NCBI RefSeq assembly: GCF_013702265.1
Contig: NZ_CP059348.1
Location: forward strand, 806,001-870,000
Direction of reading: 5' to 3'
DNA: 64,000 nt
Source: Providencia rettgeri
Lineage (GTDB): Bacteria; Pseudomonadota; Gammaproteobacteria; Enterobacterales; Enterobacteriaceae
The translations under genes were made by a program, and so were the position numbers. Numbering within the stretch: the stretch's first letter is position 1; every line of letters begins with the position of its first letter. Below the pieces are notes generated by a model that was given only the letters and a program-made list of their open reading frames with translations, was not told the origin of the DNA and ran no database searches. Of the stretch, positions 7,474 to 17,151 are shown piece after piece.

Positions 7474-7577
7474 CTATTTGCTCTTCCTGAGAAAAACAGT
7501 TTAATGAGAATCATTTGTTTTAATCTGATTTATTGTGAGATTGTTTAGAAACACGTCAATATAGAGAAAGGGTTACT

Positions 7578-8654
7578 ATGGGAAAGCATGTTCCAGTCAC
7601 TTTAGGCACGATTGAGCCACTCGCGTTTTCTGATGAAATTAACGGAAGAAAAACTGCCCTTATCTGCGAAGGTGGCGGTCAGCGTGGTATTTTTACGGCC
7701 GGTGTATTGGATGAATTTCTGATAGAAAACTTTAACCCTTTTGATTTGATGATAGGGACGTCTGCGGGCGCCCAAAATTTATCCGCTTATGTTTGTGGTC
7801 AAGCCGGATATGCCCGCCGAGTGATTACTCGCTATACCACGAATCTTAATTTCTTTAACCCACTGCGATTTATTCGTGGCGGGAACTTAATTGACCTTGA
7901 TTGGTTGATTGAAACGACGGCGAAAGAGTTTCCACTTAATATGGATGCAGGGCTTGAATTGTTAGATTCTGGCCGTGAATTCTATATGGGAGCCAGTCGT
8001 AGCGATGATTTTTCCGCTGCATTTTTGCAGCCAGATGCGGATTCTTGGTTGGATATCATTCGTGCTTCCAGCGCCATTCCAGGATTCTATCGAACTGGTG
8101 TAGAATATAGCGGCGTGCGATACCACGATGGAGGGATAAGCGCCGCGATTCCTGTTGAGGAAGCTTATCGGCGCGGAGCGGATACAATTGTTGTGATCCG
8201 CACTGTACCTTCTCAAATGTACTTTACGCCTGAATGGGTAAAACGCATGACCCGCTGGCTTGAAGGTGATAATTCGGCGCTGCAACGCATGGCAGCCATG
8301 CTAAAAGTTCACTTGAAGAGTTATCGAAAAACGCAGGAATTCATCGAAAATCCACCCGATGGCGTGCAGATTTTTGAAATATACCCACCGACACCACTGA
8401 AAAGCAGTGCTTTAGGCAGTAAAATTAGTGCCTTAAATCAAGATTACCATGTCGGACGACGCTGTGGGCGTTACTTTATTGCGGCATTAGCTCAACAGTT
8501 TGCGAGTAATGATGCTGATTTCAGTCGATTTTCTAAGAACACCAATTCATTAGAATTGATGCATAGGGAAGATTTGCGAGAGTCTTTATTAGCAGGAAAG
8601 ACGGCCGAGGCAGCAAGTGCTAGCGCCCTGCAAGGCAATCCTGCTCATGAGTGA
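7578..8654 (+). CDS. yjjU: Patatin-like phospholipase YjjU
   Basis: The 358-residue protein carries the patatin signature: oxyanion-hole loop EGGGQRG (residues 31-37), nucleophile Ser62 in GTSAG and catalytic Asp184 in DGG. It should hydrolyse acyl esters of lipids; the physiological substrate is unknown. E. coli YjjU has nearly the same length and the same neighbour yjjV. No signal peptide is seen, so it should be cytosolic. Its stop overlaps the yjjV start by 8 bases, implying an operon. Confidence 0.92.
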   Translation: MGKHVPVTLGTIEPLAFSDEINGRKTALICEGGGQRGIFTAGVLDEFLIENFNPFDLMIGTSAGAQNLSAYVCGQAGYARRVITRYTTNLNFFNPLRFIRGGNLIDLDWLIETTAKEFPLNMDAGLELLDSGREFYMGASRSDDFSAAFLQPDADSWLDIIRASSAIPGFYRTGVEYSGVRYHDGGISAAIPVEEAYRRGADTIVVIRTVPSQMYFTPEWVKRMTRWLEGDNSALQRMAAMLKVHLKSYRKTQEFIENPPDGVQIFEIYPPTPLKSSALGSKISALNQDYHVGRRCGRYFIAALAQQFASNDADFSRFSKNTNSLELMHREDLRESLLAGKTAEAASASALQGNPAHE

Positions 8655-9432
8655 TAATATTCAATTTATCGATACTCACTGTCATTTTGATTTTCCCCCG
8701 TTCAGTGAGGCACTTACAGAAAGCCTAGAAACCGCGAAGCAAGGTGGAATTACGGATATTATTATTCCTGCGGTGAGTCAGGATAACTTTCAGCGCATCT
8801 GGAATTTAGCCCATGAGTATTCTCAACTCCACGCAGCAATGGGATTTCACCCTCTATATTTAAGCCAGTTTCAAGAATCACATTTTGAAAAATTGACGGG
8901 TTTTCTGATGCGAAAAAGCCAGAAATGCGTGGCGGTAGGGGAGATTGGGCTTGATCTCTATATGGAAGATCCTCAATTTGAAAGGCAGCAAATATTGCTT
9001 CAGCGCCAGTTGAAGTTAGCTAAGCAGTTTGACTTACCCGTTATTTTGCATTCACGAAAAACTCATGACCAATTGGTTGCGATGTTACGTCGCTACGAAG
9101 TCCCTGCACGTGGTGTAGTGCATGGTTTTGCTGGCAGCCTTTCTCAAGCCGAAAGTTTTGTGAAACTGGGGTATTACATTGGCGTCGGAGGGACAATTAC
9201 TTATGAGCGCGCGAATAAAACTCGCCAAGTGATGGCTCAACTCCCGCTAAGTTGTCTTGTGTTTGAAACAGATGCACCGGATATGCCTGTATCCGGTTTT
9301 CAAGGTGAACCTAATCGACCAGAGCGTATTCAGTGGGTATTTCAGTCTTTGTGTGAGCTGCGCCACGAATCTCCGGATGAAATAGCACAACAACTTTACA
9401 ACAATAGCCGGACGTTATTTAATCTAATTTAG
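8647..9432 (+). CDS. yjjV: TatD-family metal-dependent hydrolase YjjV
   Basis: This TIM-barrel hydrolase begins MSDNIQFIDTHCHFDF, with metal ligands His11 and His13, then GEIGLD (metal-bridging Glu), LHSR, VHGF and ETDAP near the end, the standard TatD order. TatD relatives act as DNases or D-aminoacyl-type hydrolases; YjjV's substrate is unsettled. I chose ATG 8647 (261 residues), matching the family start, rather than an in-frame ATG at 8617 that lies deeper inside yjjU. Confidence 0.92.
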   Translation: MSDNIQFIDTHCHFDFPPFSEALTESLETAKQGGITDIIIPAVSQDNFQRIWNLAHEYSQLHAAMGFHPLYLSQFQESHFEKLTGFLMRKSQKCVAVGEIGLDLYMEDPQFERQQILLQRQLKLAKQFDLPVILHSRKTHDQLVAMLRRYEVPARGVVHGFAGSLSQAESFVKLGYYIGVGGTITYERANKTRQVMAQLPLSCLVFETDAPDMPVSGFQGEPNRPERIQWVFQSLCELRHESPDEIAQQLYNNSRTLFNLI

Positions 9433-9727
9433 ATTATAATTAGCCGATTAATAATTATTTCTTAAGTATTTTATGTATTTATCCGAGTAAATCCATTCAG
9501 CTTTTTATCTCTTCGACTATCGTATTAGTGCCTTTCCAGACGAAACCGATCCTCTATTGTGATTTTCGTCACAATATTTGAATTTATGTTACTTATTGCA
9601 CTTTGGATTTGTGATGAATGTTGGGGGTTATTAATGATGACTGGTTATAATCATCGAACTAAGATTCGTGGAATCTTGCGAGTTTCTTTATACATTAACC
9701 TAGAATTAAGTGAACAGGGATACTTCC
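9433..9727 (+). promoter_or_regulatory. Upstream region of the nucleoside transporter gene, with CRP site
   Basis: No gene was found. A perfect CRP consensus TGTGATTTTCGTCACA lies at 9558-9573, about 155 bases before the transporter start. It suggests catabolite-responsive expression, as for nucleoside transporters in E. coli. Confidence 0.7.
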
Positions 9728-11023
9728 ATGCAACTCATTTTGAGTATTGTTGGGATGGCGGTGCTTATTGCGATAGCCGTTCTCTTCTCCAGCAATCGTC
9801 GCGCAATTAGACTTCGTACAGTCGGCGGTGCTTTTTTAATCCAAGTCGCTATCGGCGCATTCGTTCTTTACTCCCCAGCGGGACGTAGCGTTTTACAAGG
9901 CATGTCTGACGGCGTTTCTAAAGTTATCGGTTACGGTCAAGACGGGATGAGCTTCATCTTCGGTGGTCTAGTTTCCGATAAAATGTTTGAATTATTTGGC
10001 GGCGGCGGTTTTATCTTTGCTTTCCGTGTATTACCTATCATCGTCTTCTTCTCATCTCTGATTGCCGTCCTGTATTACCTCGGCATCATGCAACTGGTCA
10101 TCAAAATTCTAGGTGGTGGTCTGCAAAAAGTACTGGGAACTTCAAGAACCGAATCACTGTCTGCAACCGCGAACATTTTCGTTGGTCAAACGGAAGCGCC
10201 TCTGGTTGTTCGTCCTTATATTTCTACCATGACTAACTCTGAACTGTTTGCCATCATGTGTGGTGGTTTAGCGTCTGTAGCGGGTTCAGTATTAGCGGGT
10301 TATGCGCAAATGGGTGTTCCAATGGAATATCTGATTGCGGCATCCTTCATGGCGGCGCCGGGTGGATTACTATTTGCTAAGCTAATGGTTCCTGAAACTG
10401 AAGTTGCTAAAGATAATGTTGATGCTAAAGATTTAGTGGCAGAAGAAGATCGCCCAGCTAACATTATCGATGCAGCCGCATCTGGTGCAGCATCCGGTAT
10501 GCAACTGGCTCTGAACGTAGGTGCAATGTTACTGGCATTCATCGCATTAATTGCGTTAATTAACGGTATTTTAAGTGGTGTGGGTGGCTGGTTTGACTAT
10601 CCGCAATTATCCCTTGAATTACTACTAGGTTGGGTATTTGCCCCAATCGCATACCTGATCGGTGTGCCGTGGAGCGAAGCAACAATTGCTGGCTCTTTCA
10701 TCGGTCAAAAAGTGGTTGTGAACGAATTCGTTGCTTTCATGAACTTCGGTGAATATATGAAAGCAGATGCGGATGTGATTGCGGCGGGCAAACAAGTTCT
10801 GTCTGATCATACTAAAGCAATTATTTCCTTCGCACTGTGTGGTTTCGCGAACTTATCTTCTGTGGCAATTTTGCTGGGCGGCTTAGGTGGAATGGCACCA
10901 AATCGCCGTAGTGATGTCGCTCGTTTAGGTATGAAAGCCGTTATGGCAGGTACACTCTCTAACTTAATGAGTGCAACGATTGCTGGCTTCTTCTTAACAT
11001 TAGCCGCAATGACCGCAATGTAA
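9728..11023 (+). CDS. Concentrative nucleoside transporter (CNT family, NupC/NupX-like)
   Basis: The 431-residue membrane protein has about ten hydrophobic segments and the CNT motifs GQTEAPLV (nucleoside/cation site; GQNE or GQSE in relatives) and SEATIAGSFIGQKVVVNEFVA split across residues ~320-350. It imports nucleosides with H+ or Na+. The sequence reads closer to E. coli NupX/PsuT (RTVGGAF, FRVLPIIVF) than to NupC. I chose ATG 9728 with AGGGA ahead of it over an upstream GTG at 9710. The gene precedes deoCABD, which degrades the imported nucleosides. Confidence 0.9.
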   Translation: MQLILSIVGMAVLIAIAVLFSSNRRAIRLRTVGGAFLIQVAIGAFVLYSPAGRSVLQGMSDGVSKVIGYGQDGMSFIFGGLVSDKMFELFGGGGFIFAFRVLPIIVFFSSLIAVLYYLGIMQLVIKILGGGLQKVLGTSRTESLSATANIFVGQTEAPLVVRPYISTMTNSELFAIMCGGLASVAGSVLAGYAQMGVPMEYLIAASFMAAPGGLLFAKLMVPETEVAKDNVDAKDLVAEEDRPANIIDAAASGAASGMQLALNVGAMLLAFIALIALINGILSGVGGWFDYPQLSLELLLGWVFAPIAYLIGVPWSEATIAGSFIGQKVVVNEFVAFMNFGEYMKADADVIAAGKQVLSDHTKAIISFALCGFANLSSVAILLGGLGGMAPNRRSDVARLGMKAVMAGTLSNLMSATIAGFFLTLAAMTAM

Positions 11024-11035
11024 TCCCCCTGTTTG

Positions 11036-11067
11036 CAGCGGAAAGGCGATTTGTCTTTCCGCTGTCA
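11036..11067 (+). terminator. Terminator after the nucleoside transporter gene
   Basis: CAGCGGAAAG and CTTTCCGCTG form a 10-bp stem, followed by TCATTTT. Confidence 0.75.
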
Positions 11068-11481
11068 TTTTCTTCTGCGATATTCTTTTTCTGGTTTTTA
11101 TCGTAACTCTTACTTTTTCAACTATTCTTAACGTAATCAATTTAAGACGAGAAGGTTGCAGCCTGTATAATGGCTGATAAAGAGTGAGCAATTGCTTGTG
11201 AAATTGTGATATCTTTCACGAATATATATTTAATAATGTAACGTTCAGTCGATAAATGTGATTTGTAGCGCATAAAATACCCCAGTTACGTGGTCAAATA
11301 GGTAACAGTAAGTTGCCACGGAACTGATAGTTCATAGAGTCAACTGGCTCTAGGGCATCGTGCGGTGAGATGGATCTCAGCTGCTGAGTTTGGAAAACCT
11401 AACTAGCATCTTTATGGAACAAGCCCGCTCGCCAACAAAGAACGTATCGTTCTGAAAGAATTAACATCGTTGGAGAGTTAT
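11068..11481 (+). promoter_or_regulatory. deo operon control region: two CRP-like sites and structured leader
   Basis: TGTGATATCTTTCACG (11205-11220) is a good CRP site and a second TGTGA half-site starts at 11257, 52 bases away. E. coli deoP2 has two CRP sites with about the same spacing and CytR between them. Downstream, the leader contains small hairpins (GAACTgatAGTTC near 11320, GAGATggATCTC near 11367) and a perfect palindrome AGAACGTATCGTTCT (11439-11453). No classical DeoR operator was recognised. Confidence 0.65.
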
Positions 11482-12261
11482 ATGACTGATTTAAAAGCAG
11501 CAGCGCAACGCGCACTGACCCTGATGGATTTAACCACGTTAAATGACGACGACACTGACGCAAAAGTGATCGCCTTATGTCATCAGGCAAAAAGCCCAGC
11601 AGGTCATACCGCTGCTATCTGTATTTATCCTCGTTTTATTCCTATTGCACGTAAAACCTTACGTGACCAAGGAACACCAGATATCCGCATTGCGACCGTC
11701 ACCAACTTCCCACATGGTAATGATGATATTGAGATTGCTTTAGCTGAAACTAAAGCTGCCATTGCTTATGGTGCGGATGAAGTTGACGTTGTATTCCCAT
11801 ACCGTGCACTGATGGCTGGTAATGAAAAAATCGGTTTCGATTTAGTGAAAGCGTGCAAAGACGCTTGCGCAGCCGCAAATGTATTACTGAAAGTGATCAT
11901 TGAAACTGGCGAACTAAAAGATGCCGCATTAATTCGTAAAGCGTCTGAAATCTCAATCAATGCAGGTGCTGATTTTATTAAGACATCCACCGGTAAAGTG
12001 CCTGTGAATGCCACTTTAGAAAGCGCAGAGATCATGATGCAAGTCATCCATGATATGGGCGTTGCGAAAAGTGTTGGTTTCAAACCTGCTGGCGGCGTTC
12101 GTACCGCTGAAGAAGCAGCACAATATTTAGCCTTAGCAAGCAAAATCTTAGGCGATAACTGGGCTGATGCTCGCCATTTCCGTTTTGGTGCATCTAGCTT
12201 ATTAGCGAATTTATTAAATACACTGGGATTTGACGTTAAAAAATCCTCCAGCAGCTATTAA
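11482..12261 (+). CDS. deoC: Deoxyribose-phosphate aldolase
   Basis: DeoC cleaves 2-deoxyribose 5-phosphate to glyceraldehyde 3-phosphate and acetaldehyde. The 259-residue product has the Schiff-base Lys167 (DFIKTSTGK), Lys201 (GFKPAGG) and Asp102, all at E. coli positions. The start at 11482 (MTDLKAAAQ, preceded by GGAGAG) gives exactly the E. coli length; an upstream in-frame ATG at 11470 lies before this ribosome-binding site. It is the first gene of the deoCABD operon. Confidence 0.97.
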   Translation: MTDLKAAAQRALTLMDLTTLNDDDTDAKVIALCHQAKSPAGHTAAICIYPRFIPIARKTLRDQGTPDIRIATVTNFPHGNDDIEIALAETKAAIAYGADEVDVVFPYRALMAGNEKIGFDLVKACKDACAAANVLLKVIIETGELKDAALIRKASEISINAGADFIKTSTGKVPVNATLESAEIMMQVIHDMGVAKSVGFKPAGGVRTAEEAAQYLALASKILGDNWADARHFRFGASSLLANLLNTLGFDVKKSSSSY

Positions 12262-12287
12262 TAATCGCAATTATTAGTGACATCAGA

Positions 12288-12315
12288 CTGTTGCCCTACC
12301 TGACTTGGGCAACAG
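12288..12315 (+). other. Intercistronic hairpin deoC-deoA
   Basis: CTGTTGCCC and GGGCAACAG form a 9-bp stem with no T run in the 101-base gap between deoC and deoA. It probably stabilises or processes the mRNA rather than ending it. Confidence 0.6.
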
Positions 12316-12362
12316 CCGTGACTATTTAGCCGAAGAATTCGATGTGAATTAAGGAGCCTATT

Positions 12363-13685
12363 GTGTTTCTCGCTCAAGAAATTATTCGTAAAAAACGTGA
12401 CGGTAAACAATTAAGCGAAGAAGAGATCCGCTTCTTCATCAATGGTGTGCGTGATAACACGGTTTCTGAAGGTCAGATTGCAGCCCTAGCAATGACCATC
12501 TATTTCAATGATATGACAACCCCAGAGCGTGTCGCGCTAACGCTAGCGATGCGTGATTCAGGTACCGTATTAAATTGGAAATCACTGAATCTTAATGGTC
12601 CACTCGTGGATAAACACTCCACAGGCGGTGTGGGGGATGTGACTTCACTCATGTTAGGGCCTATGGTTGCCGCATGTGGTGGTTATGTTCCGATGATTTC
12701 CGGTCGCGGCTTAGGTCACACCGGTGGAACCCTTGATAAGCTCGAAGCTATCCCTGGGTTTGATATTTTCCCTGATGATGAACGTTTCCGCGACATTATC
12801 AAAAATGTCGGCGTGGCGATTATTGGTCAAACCAACTCACTAGCGCCGGCTGACAAGCGTTTCTATGCGACTCGTGATATCACGGCAACCGTGGATTCTA
12901 TTCCGCTTATCACCGCTTCTATCTTAGGTAAAAAATTAGCCGAAGGGTTAGATGCGTTAGTGATGGACGTTAAAGTGGGTTCAGGCGCATTTATGCCAAC
13001 CTACGAAAAATCAGAGCAACTGGCTGAGTCCATCGTGCAAGTTGCCAATGGTGCAGGCTGCAATACTACCGCGCTGTTAACTGATATGAACGAAGTACTG
13101 GCATCCAGTGCAGGTAATGCTGTTGAAGTTCGTGAAGCTGTACAGTTCCTGACGGGCGAATACCGTAACCCACGTTTGTTCGAAGTCACCATGGCGCTGT
13201 GTGTGGAAATGCTTGTTTCAGGTAAATTGGCTTCGGATCGTGACGATGCGCGTCAGAAATTACAAGCGGTGCTGGATAACGGTAAAGCGGCTGAAGTGTT
13301 TGGTCGTATGGTCGCTGCACAAAAAGGGCCGAAAGATTTTGTTGAAAATTACAACAAATATCTGCCAACTGCCGTTCTTAGCAAAGCCGTTTACGCACCT
13401 CAAGCGGGCATTATCACACAAATGGACACACGAGCACTGGGTATGTCTGTGGTAACGTTAGGGGGTGGTCGTCGTAAAGCTACTGATCCTATCGATTACA
13501 GTGTTGGTTTAAGTGATATCGCAGCATTAGGTAGCAAAGTTGATACCCAAACTCCACTTGCGATCATTCATGCCAATAGCGAAAAATCATGGGAAGAGGC
13601 GGCGAAAGAAGTTCGCGCTGCTATGATTATTGGGGATAAAGCCCCAGAAGCGACACCAATGGTCTATCGTCAAATTAGTGAATAA
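12363..13685 (+). CDS. deoA: Thymidine phosphorylase
   Basis: DeoA phosphorolyses thymidine to thymine and deoxyribose 1-phosphate. The 440-residue length equals E. coli DeoA, and the phosphate-binding signature [16 protein letters not shown] and the [10 protein letters not shown] loop are intact. Start is GTG 12363 (product [14 protein letters not shown]), preceded by AAGGAG; the alternative start codon agrees with the family's N-terminus. It is the second gene of the deo operon. Confidence 0.97.
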   Translation: MFLAQEIIRKKRDGKQLSEEEIRFFINGVRDNTVSEGQIAALAMTIYFNDMTTPERVALTLAMRDSGTVLNWKSLNLNGPLVDKHSTGGVGDVTSLMLGPMVAACGGYVPMISGRGLGHTGGTLDKLEAIPGFDIFPDDERFRDIIKNVGVAIIGQTNSLAPADKRFYATRDITATVDSIPLITASILGKKLAEGLDALVMDVKVGSGAFMPTYEKSEQLAESIVQVANGAGCNTTALLTDMNEVLASSAGNAVEVREAVQFLTGEYRNPRLFEVTMALCVEMLVSGKLASDRDDARQKLQAVLDNGKAAEVFGRMVAAQKGPKDFVENYNKYLPTAVLSKAVYAPQAGIITQMDTRALGMSVVTLGGGRRKATDPIDYSVGLSDIAALGSKVDTQTPLAIIHANSEKSWEEAAKEVRAAMIIGDKAPEATPMVYRQISE

Positions 13686-13765
13686 ACCGATATCCGCATT
13701 TTTCACAGAAGGGTGCGGGTTAGATGACGCGATGAACAGATAAGCTGTATCGCAGGAGAATAAAT

Positions 13766-14989
13766 ATGAAACGCACATTTATCATGGTACTGGATTCCTT
13801 CGGGATCGGCGCTGCAGGTGATGCCCACAAATTCGGCGACGAAGGTTCGAACACTCTGGGTCATATCGCAGACGCTTGTGCTCGCGGGGAAGCAGACAAA
13901 GGCCGTAAAGGTCCATTACACCTGCCTAACTTAACAAAATTAGGTTTAGGAAAAGCAGGGGAAGAATCAAGCGGAAAATTCCCTGCGGGTCTGGATCCAA
14001 ATGCAGAAATTATCGGTGCATATGGTTATGCGAGCGAGTTATCTTCAGGTAAAGACACGCCGTCTGGTCACTGGGAAATTGCGGGCGTTCCTGTTCTATT
14101 CGATTGGGGCTATTTCGAAAAACACGAAAACAGTTTCCCACAAGAATTGCTGGATACACTGGTAGAAAAAGCCAACTTACCGGGTTACTTAGGTAACTGC
14201 CATTCATCGGGTACGGTCATTCTGGACCAACTGGGTGAAGAGCACATGAAAACGGGCAAACCAATTTTCTACACCTCTGCGGACTCTGTATTCCAAATCG
14301 CGTGCCATGAAGAGACTTACGGCTTAGACAAATTGTATGAGCTGTGTGAAATTGCCCGTGAAGAGTTAACCAAAGGCGGTTACAACATCGGCCGTGTGAT
14401 TGCGCGTCCATTTGTTGGCGACAAAGCGGGTAACTTTGAGCGTACGGGTAACCGCCATGACTTAGCCGTTGAGCCACCGGCGCCAACCGTACTGCAAAAA
14501 TTAGTGGAAGAAAAACAAGGTGAAGTGGTGTCTATCGGTAAGATTGCCGATATCTACGCTCACGTTGGTATTACCAAAAAAATCAAAGCAACGGGCATCA
14601 ACGCGCTGTTTGACGCAACCTTAGAAGAGATGAAAATTGCGGGTGACGACACTATCGTTTTCACTAACTTTGTCGATTTTGACTCAGCATACGGTCACCG
14701 TCGTGATGTTGCCGGTTATGCCGCTGCATTAGAGTTATTCGATAGCCGCTTACCTGAAATGCTGAAACTGGTTAAAGAAGATGACATTCTGATCTTAACC
14801 GCTGACCACGGTTGCGACCCAACTTGGCCGGGTACAGACCACACTCGTGAGCATATCCCAGTGCTGGTGTACGGACCAAAAGTTAAACCAGGTTCTTTAG
14901 GTCACCGTGAAACGTTCGCGGATATTGGCCAGACAGTCGCGAACTATTTTGATTTATCACCAATGGAATACGGTAAGCCGATGTTTTAA
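13766..14989 (+). CDS. deoB: Phosphopentomutase
   Basis: DeoB interconverts (deoxy)ribose 1-phosphate and 5-phosphate, linking the phosphorylases to DeoC. The 407-residue protein belongs to the alkaline-phosphatase superfamily: metal-binding Asp in MVLDSFGIG near the start, the phosphorylatable Thr in [11 protein letters not shown], and the late metal site [18 protein letters not shown] read as two parts. Length equals E. coli DeoB. AGGAG precedes the ATG. Confidence 0.97.
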   Translation: MKRTFIMVLDSFGIGAAGDAHKFGDEGSNTLGHIADACARGEADKGRKGPLHLPNLTKLGLGKAGEESSGKFPAGLDPNAEIIGAYGYASELSSGKDTPSGHWEIAGVPVLFDWGYFEKHENSFPQELLDTLVEKANLPGYLGNCHSSGTVILDQLGEEHMKTGKPIFYTSADSVFQIACHEETYGLDKLYELCEIAREELTKGGYNIGRVIARPFVGDKAGNFERTGNRHDLAVEPPAPTVLQKLVEEKQGEVVSIGKIADIYAHVGITKKIKATGINALFDATLEEMKIAGDDTIVFTNFVDFDSAYGHRRDVAGYAAALELFDSRLPEMLKLVKEDDILILTADHGCDPTWPGTDHTREHIPVLVYGPKVKPGSLGHRETFADIGQTVANYFDLSPMEYGKPMF

Positions 14990-15072
14990 GCTTGCGACAA
15001 GGTGATTTGAAAATAAGGCAGGAAACTGCCTTATTTATTGTGCACAATTTTAATGATTAAAAGGGAATACGA

Positions 15073-15789
15073 ATGGCTACTCCACATATTAATGCAGAAA
15101 TGGGTGATTTCGCAGACGTCGTACTGATGCCGGGTGATCCACTGCGCGCGAAGTACATTGCAGAAACTTTCCTTCAAGATGTTCGCCAAGTGAATAATGT
15201 ACGCGGTATGTTAGGTTTCACAGGAACTTATAAAGGTCGTAAAATTTCCGTTATGGGTCATGGAATGGGTATTCCTTCATGCTCCATCTATGCAAAAGAG
15301 CTGATCACTGATTTTGGCGTTAAAACGCTGATCCGTGTTGGTTCATGTGGTGCAGTAATGGATGACGTGAAACTGCGTGACGTGGTTATCGGTATGGGCG
15401 CATGTACTGACTCTAAAGTGAACCGCCAGCGCTTCAAAGACCATGATTTTGCGGCAATTGCAGATTATGACTTAGTACATAACGCGGTTGAAGCGGCAAA
15501 AGCACGTAACGTAAACGTGCGTGTTGGTAACCTGTTCTCTGCGGATCTGTTCTATTCTCCAGATCCAGACATGTTTAAAGTGATGGAAAAATACGGTATC
15601 CTCGGTGTGGAAATGGAAGCTGCTGGTATCTACGGTGTTGCTGCTGAGTTCGGTGCCCGCGCACTGACTATCTGTACTGTTTCTGATCATATCAAAACTG
15701 GTGAACAAACAACTTCAGAAGAGCGTCAAACCACGTTCAATGAAATGATTGAAATCGCACTGGATTCAGTTCTGTTAGGCGATAAATAA
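15073..15789 (+). CDS. deoD: Purine-nucleoside phosphorylase DeoD-type
   Basis: DeoD phosphorolyses purine (deoxy)nucleosides. The 238-residue protein has [20 protein letters not shown] (phosphate site), EMEAAGIY (ribose site) and the catalytic Asp in TVSDH. It matches the hexameric E. coli enzyme in length. It closes the deo operon before a strong terminator. Confidence 0.97.
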   Translation: MATPHINAEMGDFADVVLMPGDPLRAKYIAETFLQDVRQVNNVRGMLGFTGTYKGRKISVMGHGMGIPSCSIYAKELITDFGVKTLIRVGSCGAVMDDVKLRDVVIGMGACTDSKVNRQRFKDHDFAAIADYDLVHNAVEAAKARNVNVRVGNLFSADLFYSPDPDMFKVMEKYGILGVEMEAAGIYGVAAEFGARALTICTVSDHIKTGEQTTSEERQTTFNEMIEIALDSVLLGDK

Positions 15790-15816
15790 TCGTTGATTAG
15801 AACTCTAGTCTGAATA

Positions 15817-15849
15817 TAAAAATGCCACTTTCGAGTGGCATTTTTTTTT
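15817..15849 (+). terminator. deoD terminator (first copy of a duplicated hairpin)
   Basis: ATGCCACT and AGTGGCAT pair around TTCG, with A residues before and nine or more T residues after. An essentially identical hairpin recurs at 16607-16635 after the higA-like gene. Confidence 0.92.
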
Positions 15850-15876
15850 GGGGAATGAGATGGTGATTTATTGTTA

Positions 15877-15926
15877 GTCCCAAAATAGGACATTGATTTG
15901 ACATTATCCCAATATGGGACTATAAA
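15877..15926 (+). promoter_or_regulatory. Promoter and twin operators of the higBA-like module
   Basis: TTGACA (15898-15903) and TATAAA (15921-15926) are separated by exactly 17 bases. The palindrome TCCCAATATGGGA (15907-15919) fills the spacer, and the related GTCCCAAAATAGGAC (15877-15891) lies just upstream. This layout fits autorepression by the antitoxin. Confidence 0.8.
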
Positions 15927-15933
15927 TGCAGGT

Positions 15934-16238
15934 ATGAAAATCATATCCATTAAAACTCTGAAAGATTTTGGGTTAAATACCCTGAAACGGAGCAGCCACT
16001 GAAAGCTTGGGTTGATGAAGCGGTAAAAGCTGCATGGAAAACACCTGCTGATATAAAAGGAATGTACCGAAACGCCAGTATTTTAAAAAATAAGCGTGTG
16101 GTTTTTAATATAAAAGGAAACTGTTACCGATTGATCGTAGCGATTGCATATCAGCGTGGATGGATATTTGTGAAGTTCATAGGAACTCATGAACAATATG
16201 ATGAAATTGACGCAGAAACGGTGGAGTTACTGTCATGA
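15934..16238 (+). pseudogene. higB: HigB-like mRNA interferase toxin gene, frameshifted
   Basis: The ATG at 15934 opens MKIISIKTLKDF and then leaves frame in a run of four T (15966-15969), hitting a stop at about 16000. Adding one T restores a 101-residue frame reading WVKYPETEQPLKAW, then NIKGNCYRLIVAI and FVKFIGTHEQYDEID, the RelE/HigB fold signature, ending in TGA 16236-16238. The restored stop overlaps the antitoxin ATG by 4 bases. The toxin is therefore probably inactive, unless the missing T is a sequencing error or is bypassed by slippage. Confidence 0.85.
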
Positions 16239-16600
16239 TTATGCAAATTAAACCCATCAGAACGGAACAAGACTATGAGGCGGCATTAAAAGCGGTCTCT
16301 CCAATGTTTGATAACGAACCTGAGCTAAATACTCCTGAAGGGGACTATTTTGAAGTGATGTGCCTCTTGATTGAAGAGTATGAAAAGAGACACTATCCCA
16401 TTGAAGCGCCTGATCCTATTGAAGCGATTAAATTCCGAATGGAGCAGCAAGGCTTAACCGTTAAAGATTTAGAAGCTGCGATTGGAAAGTCTAATCGAGT
16501 TTACGAGATTTTAAATAGAAAGCGAAAGTTAACTCTACCAATGATCCGGCGATTACATTGCCAATTTGGGATCCCATTACGCAGCTTAGTCGGTGTTTAA
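16235..16600 (+). CDS. higA: HigA-like antitoxin, helix-turn-helix
   Basis: The 121-residue protein has an acidic N-terminal half (residues 1-60, toxin-binding in this family) and a C-terminal Xre-type helix-turn-helix (TVKDLEAAIGKSNRVYEILN, residues ~76-95). This matches E. coli-type HigA/YgjM antitoxins whose toxin gene comes first. It overlaps the broken higB by 4 bases and should still bind the two upstream palindromes. The ATG at 16235 is chosen for this coupling; a second ATG follows two codons later. Confidence 0.85.
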   Translation: MIMQIKPIRTEQDYEAALKAVSPMFDNEPELNTPEGDYFEVMCLLIEEYEKRHYPIEAPDPIEAIKFRMEQQGLTVKDLEAAIGKSNRVYEILNRKRKLTLPMIRRLHCQFGIPLRSLVGV

Positions 16601-16606
16601 TGGACT

Positions 16607-16635
16607 TAAAAATGCCACTTTCGAGTGGCATTTTT
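16607..16635 (+). terminator. Second copy of the deoD-type terminator
   Basis: The same ATGCCACT-TTCG-AGTGGCAT hairpin with flanking A and T runs as at 15817-15849; 29 consecutive bases are identical. It ends the higBA-like unit and, being symmetrical with A/T flanks, could also serve the convergent acetyltransferase gene. Confidence 0.88.
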
Positions 16636-16650
16636 GATTTATAAATCTGC

Positions 16651-17151
16651 TTAAATTTTCGATTTAATTCTGCTCATCACGATCGCATCCACATACTCAC
16701 CATCACGAAAAGCATAATCGCGCAAAATCCCCTCTTGCTTGAAACCAAATTTTTCATACAGACCTAAGCCGCTACCATTAGAGGCAAAGACTTCTAATTC
16801 AATGCGGTGAACATTTAGCCAATTGTCACAGTAATCCACCATAACTTGCATTAATTCCGAACCAATTCCTTTGCCTTGATAAGCCTGACTAACTGTAATG
16901 CCGAAACTCGCCACATGTCGGCGGCGTATTTGAGCTGGTTGATGTACGACAAGTAGCCCGACCACGGCATCATCAAGTGTGGCGACAAATTGAGTCACCA
17001 GCGGATCATTGGCCCCCAGTCTGGCTTCCCACGTTTTCTCTGTGGGATAGGGCAGCTGCAAAGTGTTGGCATAAGCGGAGTAATCAGCGTGCATTTGTGT
17101 GATAGCGTGGACATCGTCCAAGGTGGCTCTACGTATTATTACGTTGTTCAC
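16651..17151 (-). CDS. GNAT acetyltransferase, AaaT/YhhY-like
   Basis: The 166-residue protein is a GCN5-type N-acetyltransferase with the acetyl-CoA loop QAYQGKGIGSELM (residues ~93-105) and late motif LYEKFGFKQEG. Segments such as YANTLQLPYPTE, RRRHVASFGI and DNWLNVHRIELEVF closely parallel E. coli YhhY (AaaT), which acetylates some L-amino acids such as Phe and Met. The exact substrate is inferred. It is convergent with the higA-like gene. Confidence 0.8.
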   Translation of the reverse strand: MNNVIIRRATLDDVHAITQMHADYSAYANTLQLPYPTEKTWEARLGANDPLVTQFVATLDDAVVGLLVVHQPAQIRRRHVASFGITVSQAYQGKGIGSELMQVMVDYCDNWLNVHRIELEVFASNGSGLGLYEKFGFKQEGILRDYAFRDGEYVDAIVMSRIKSKI

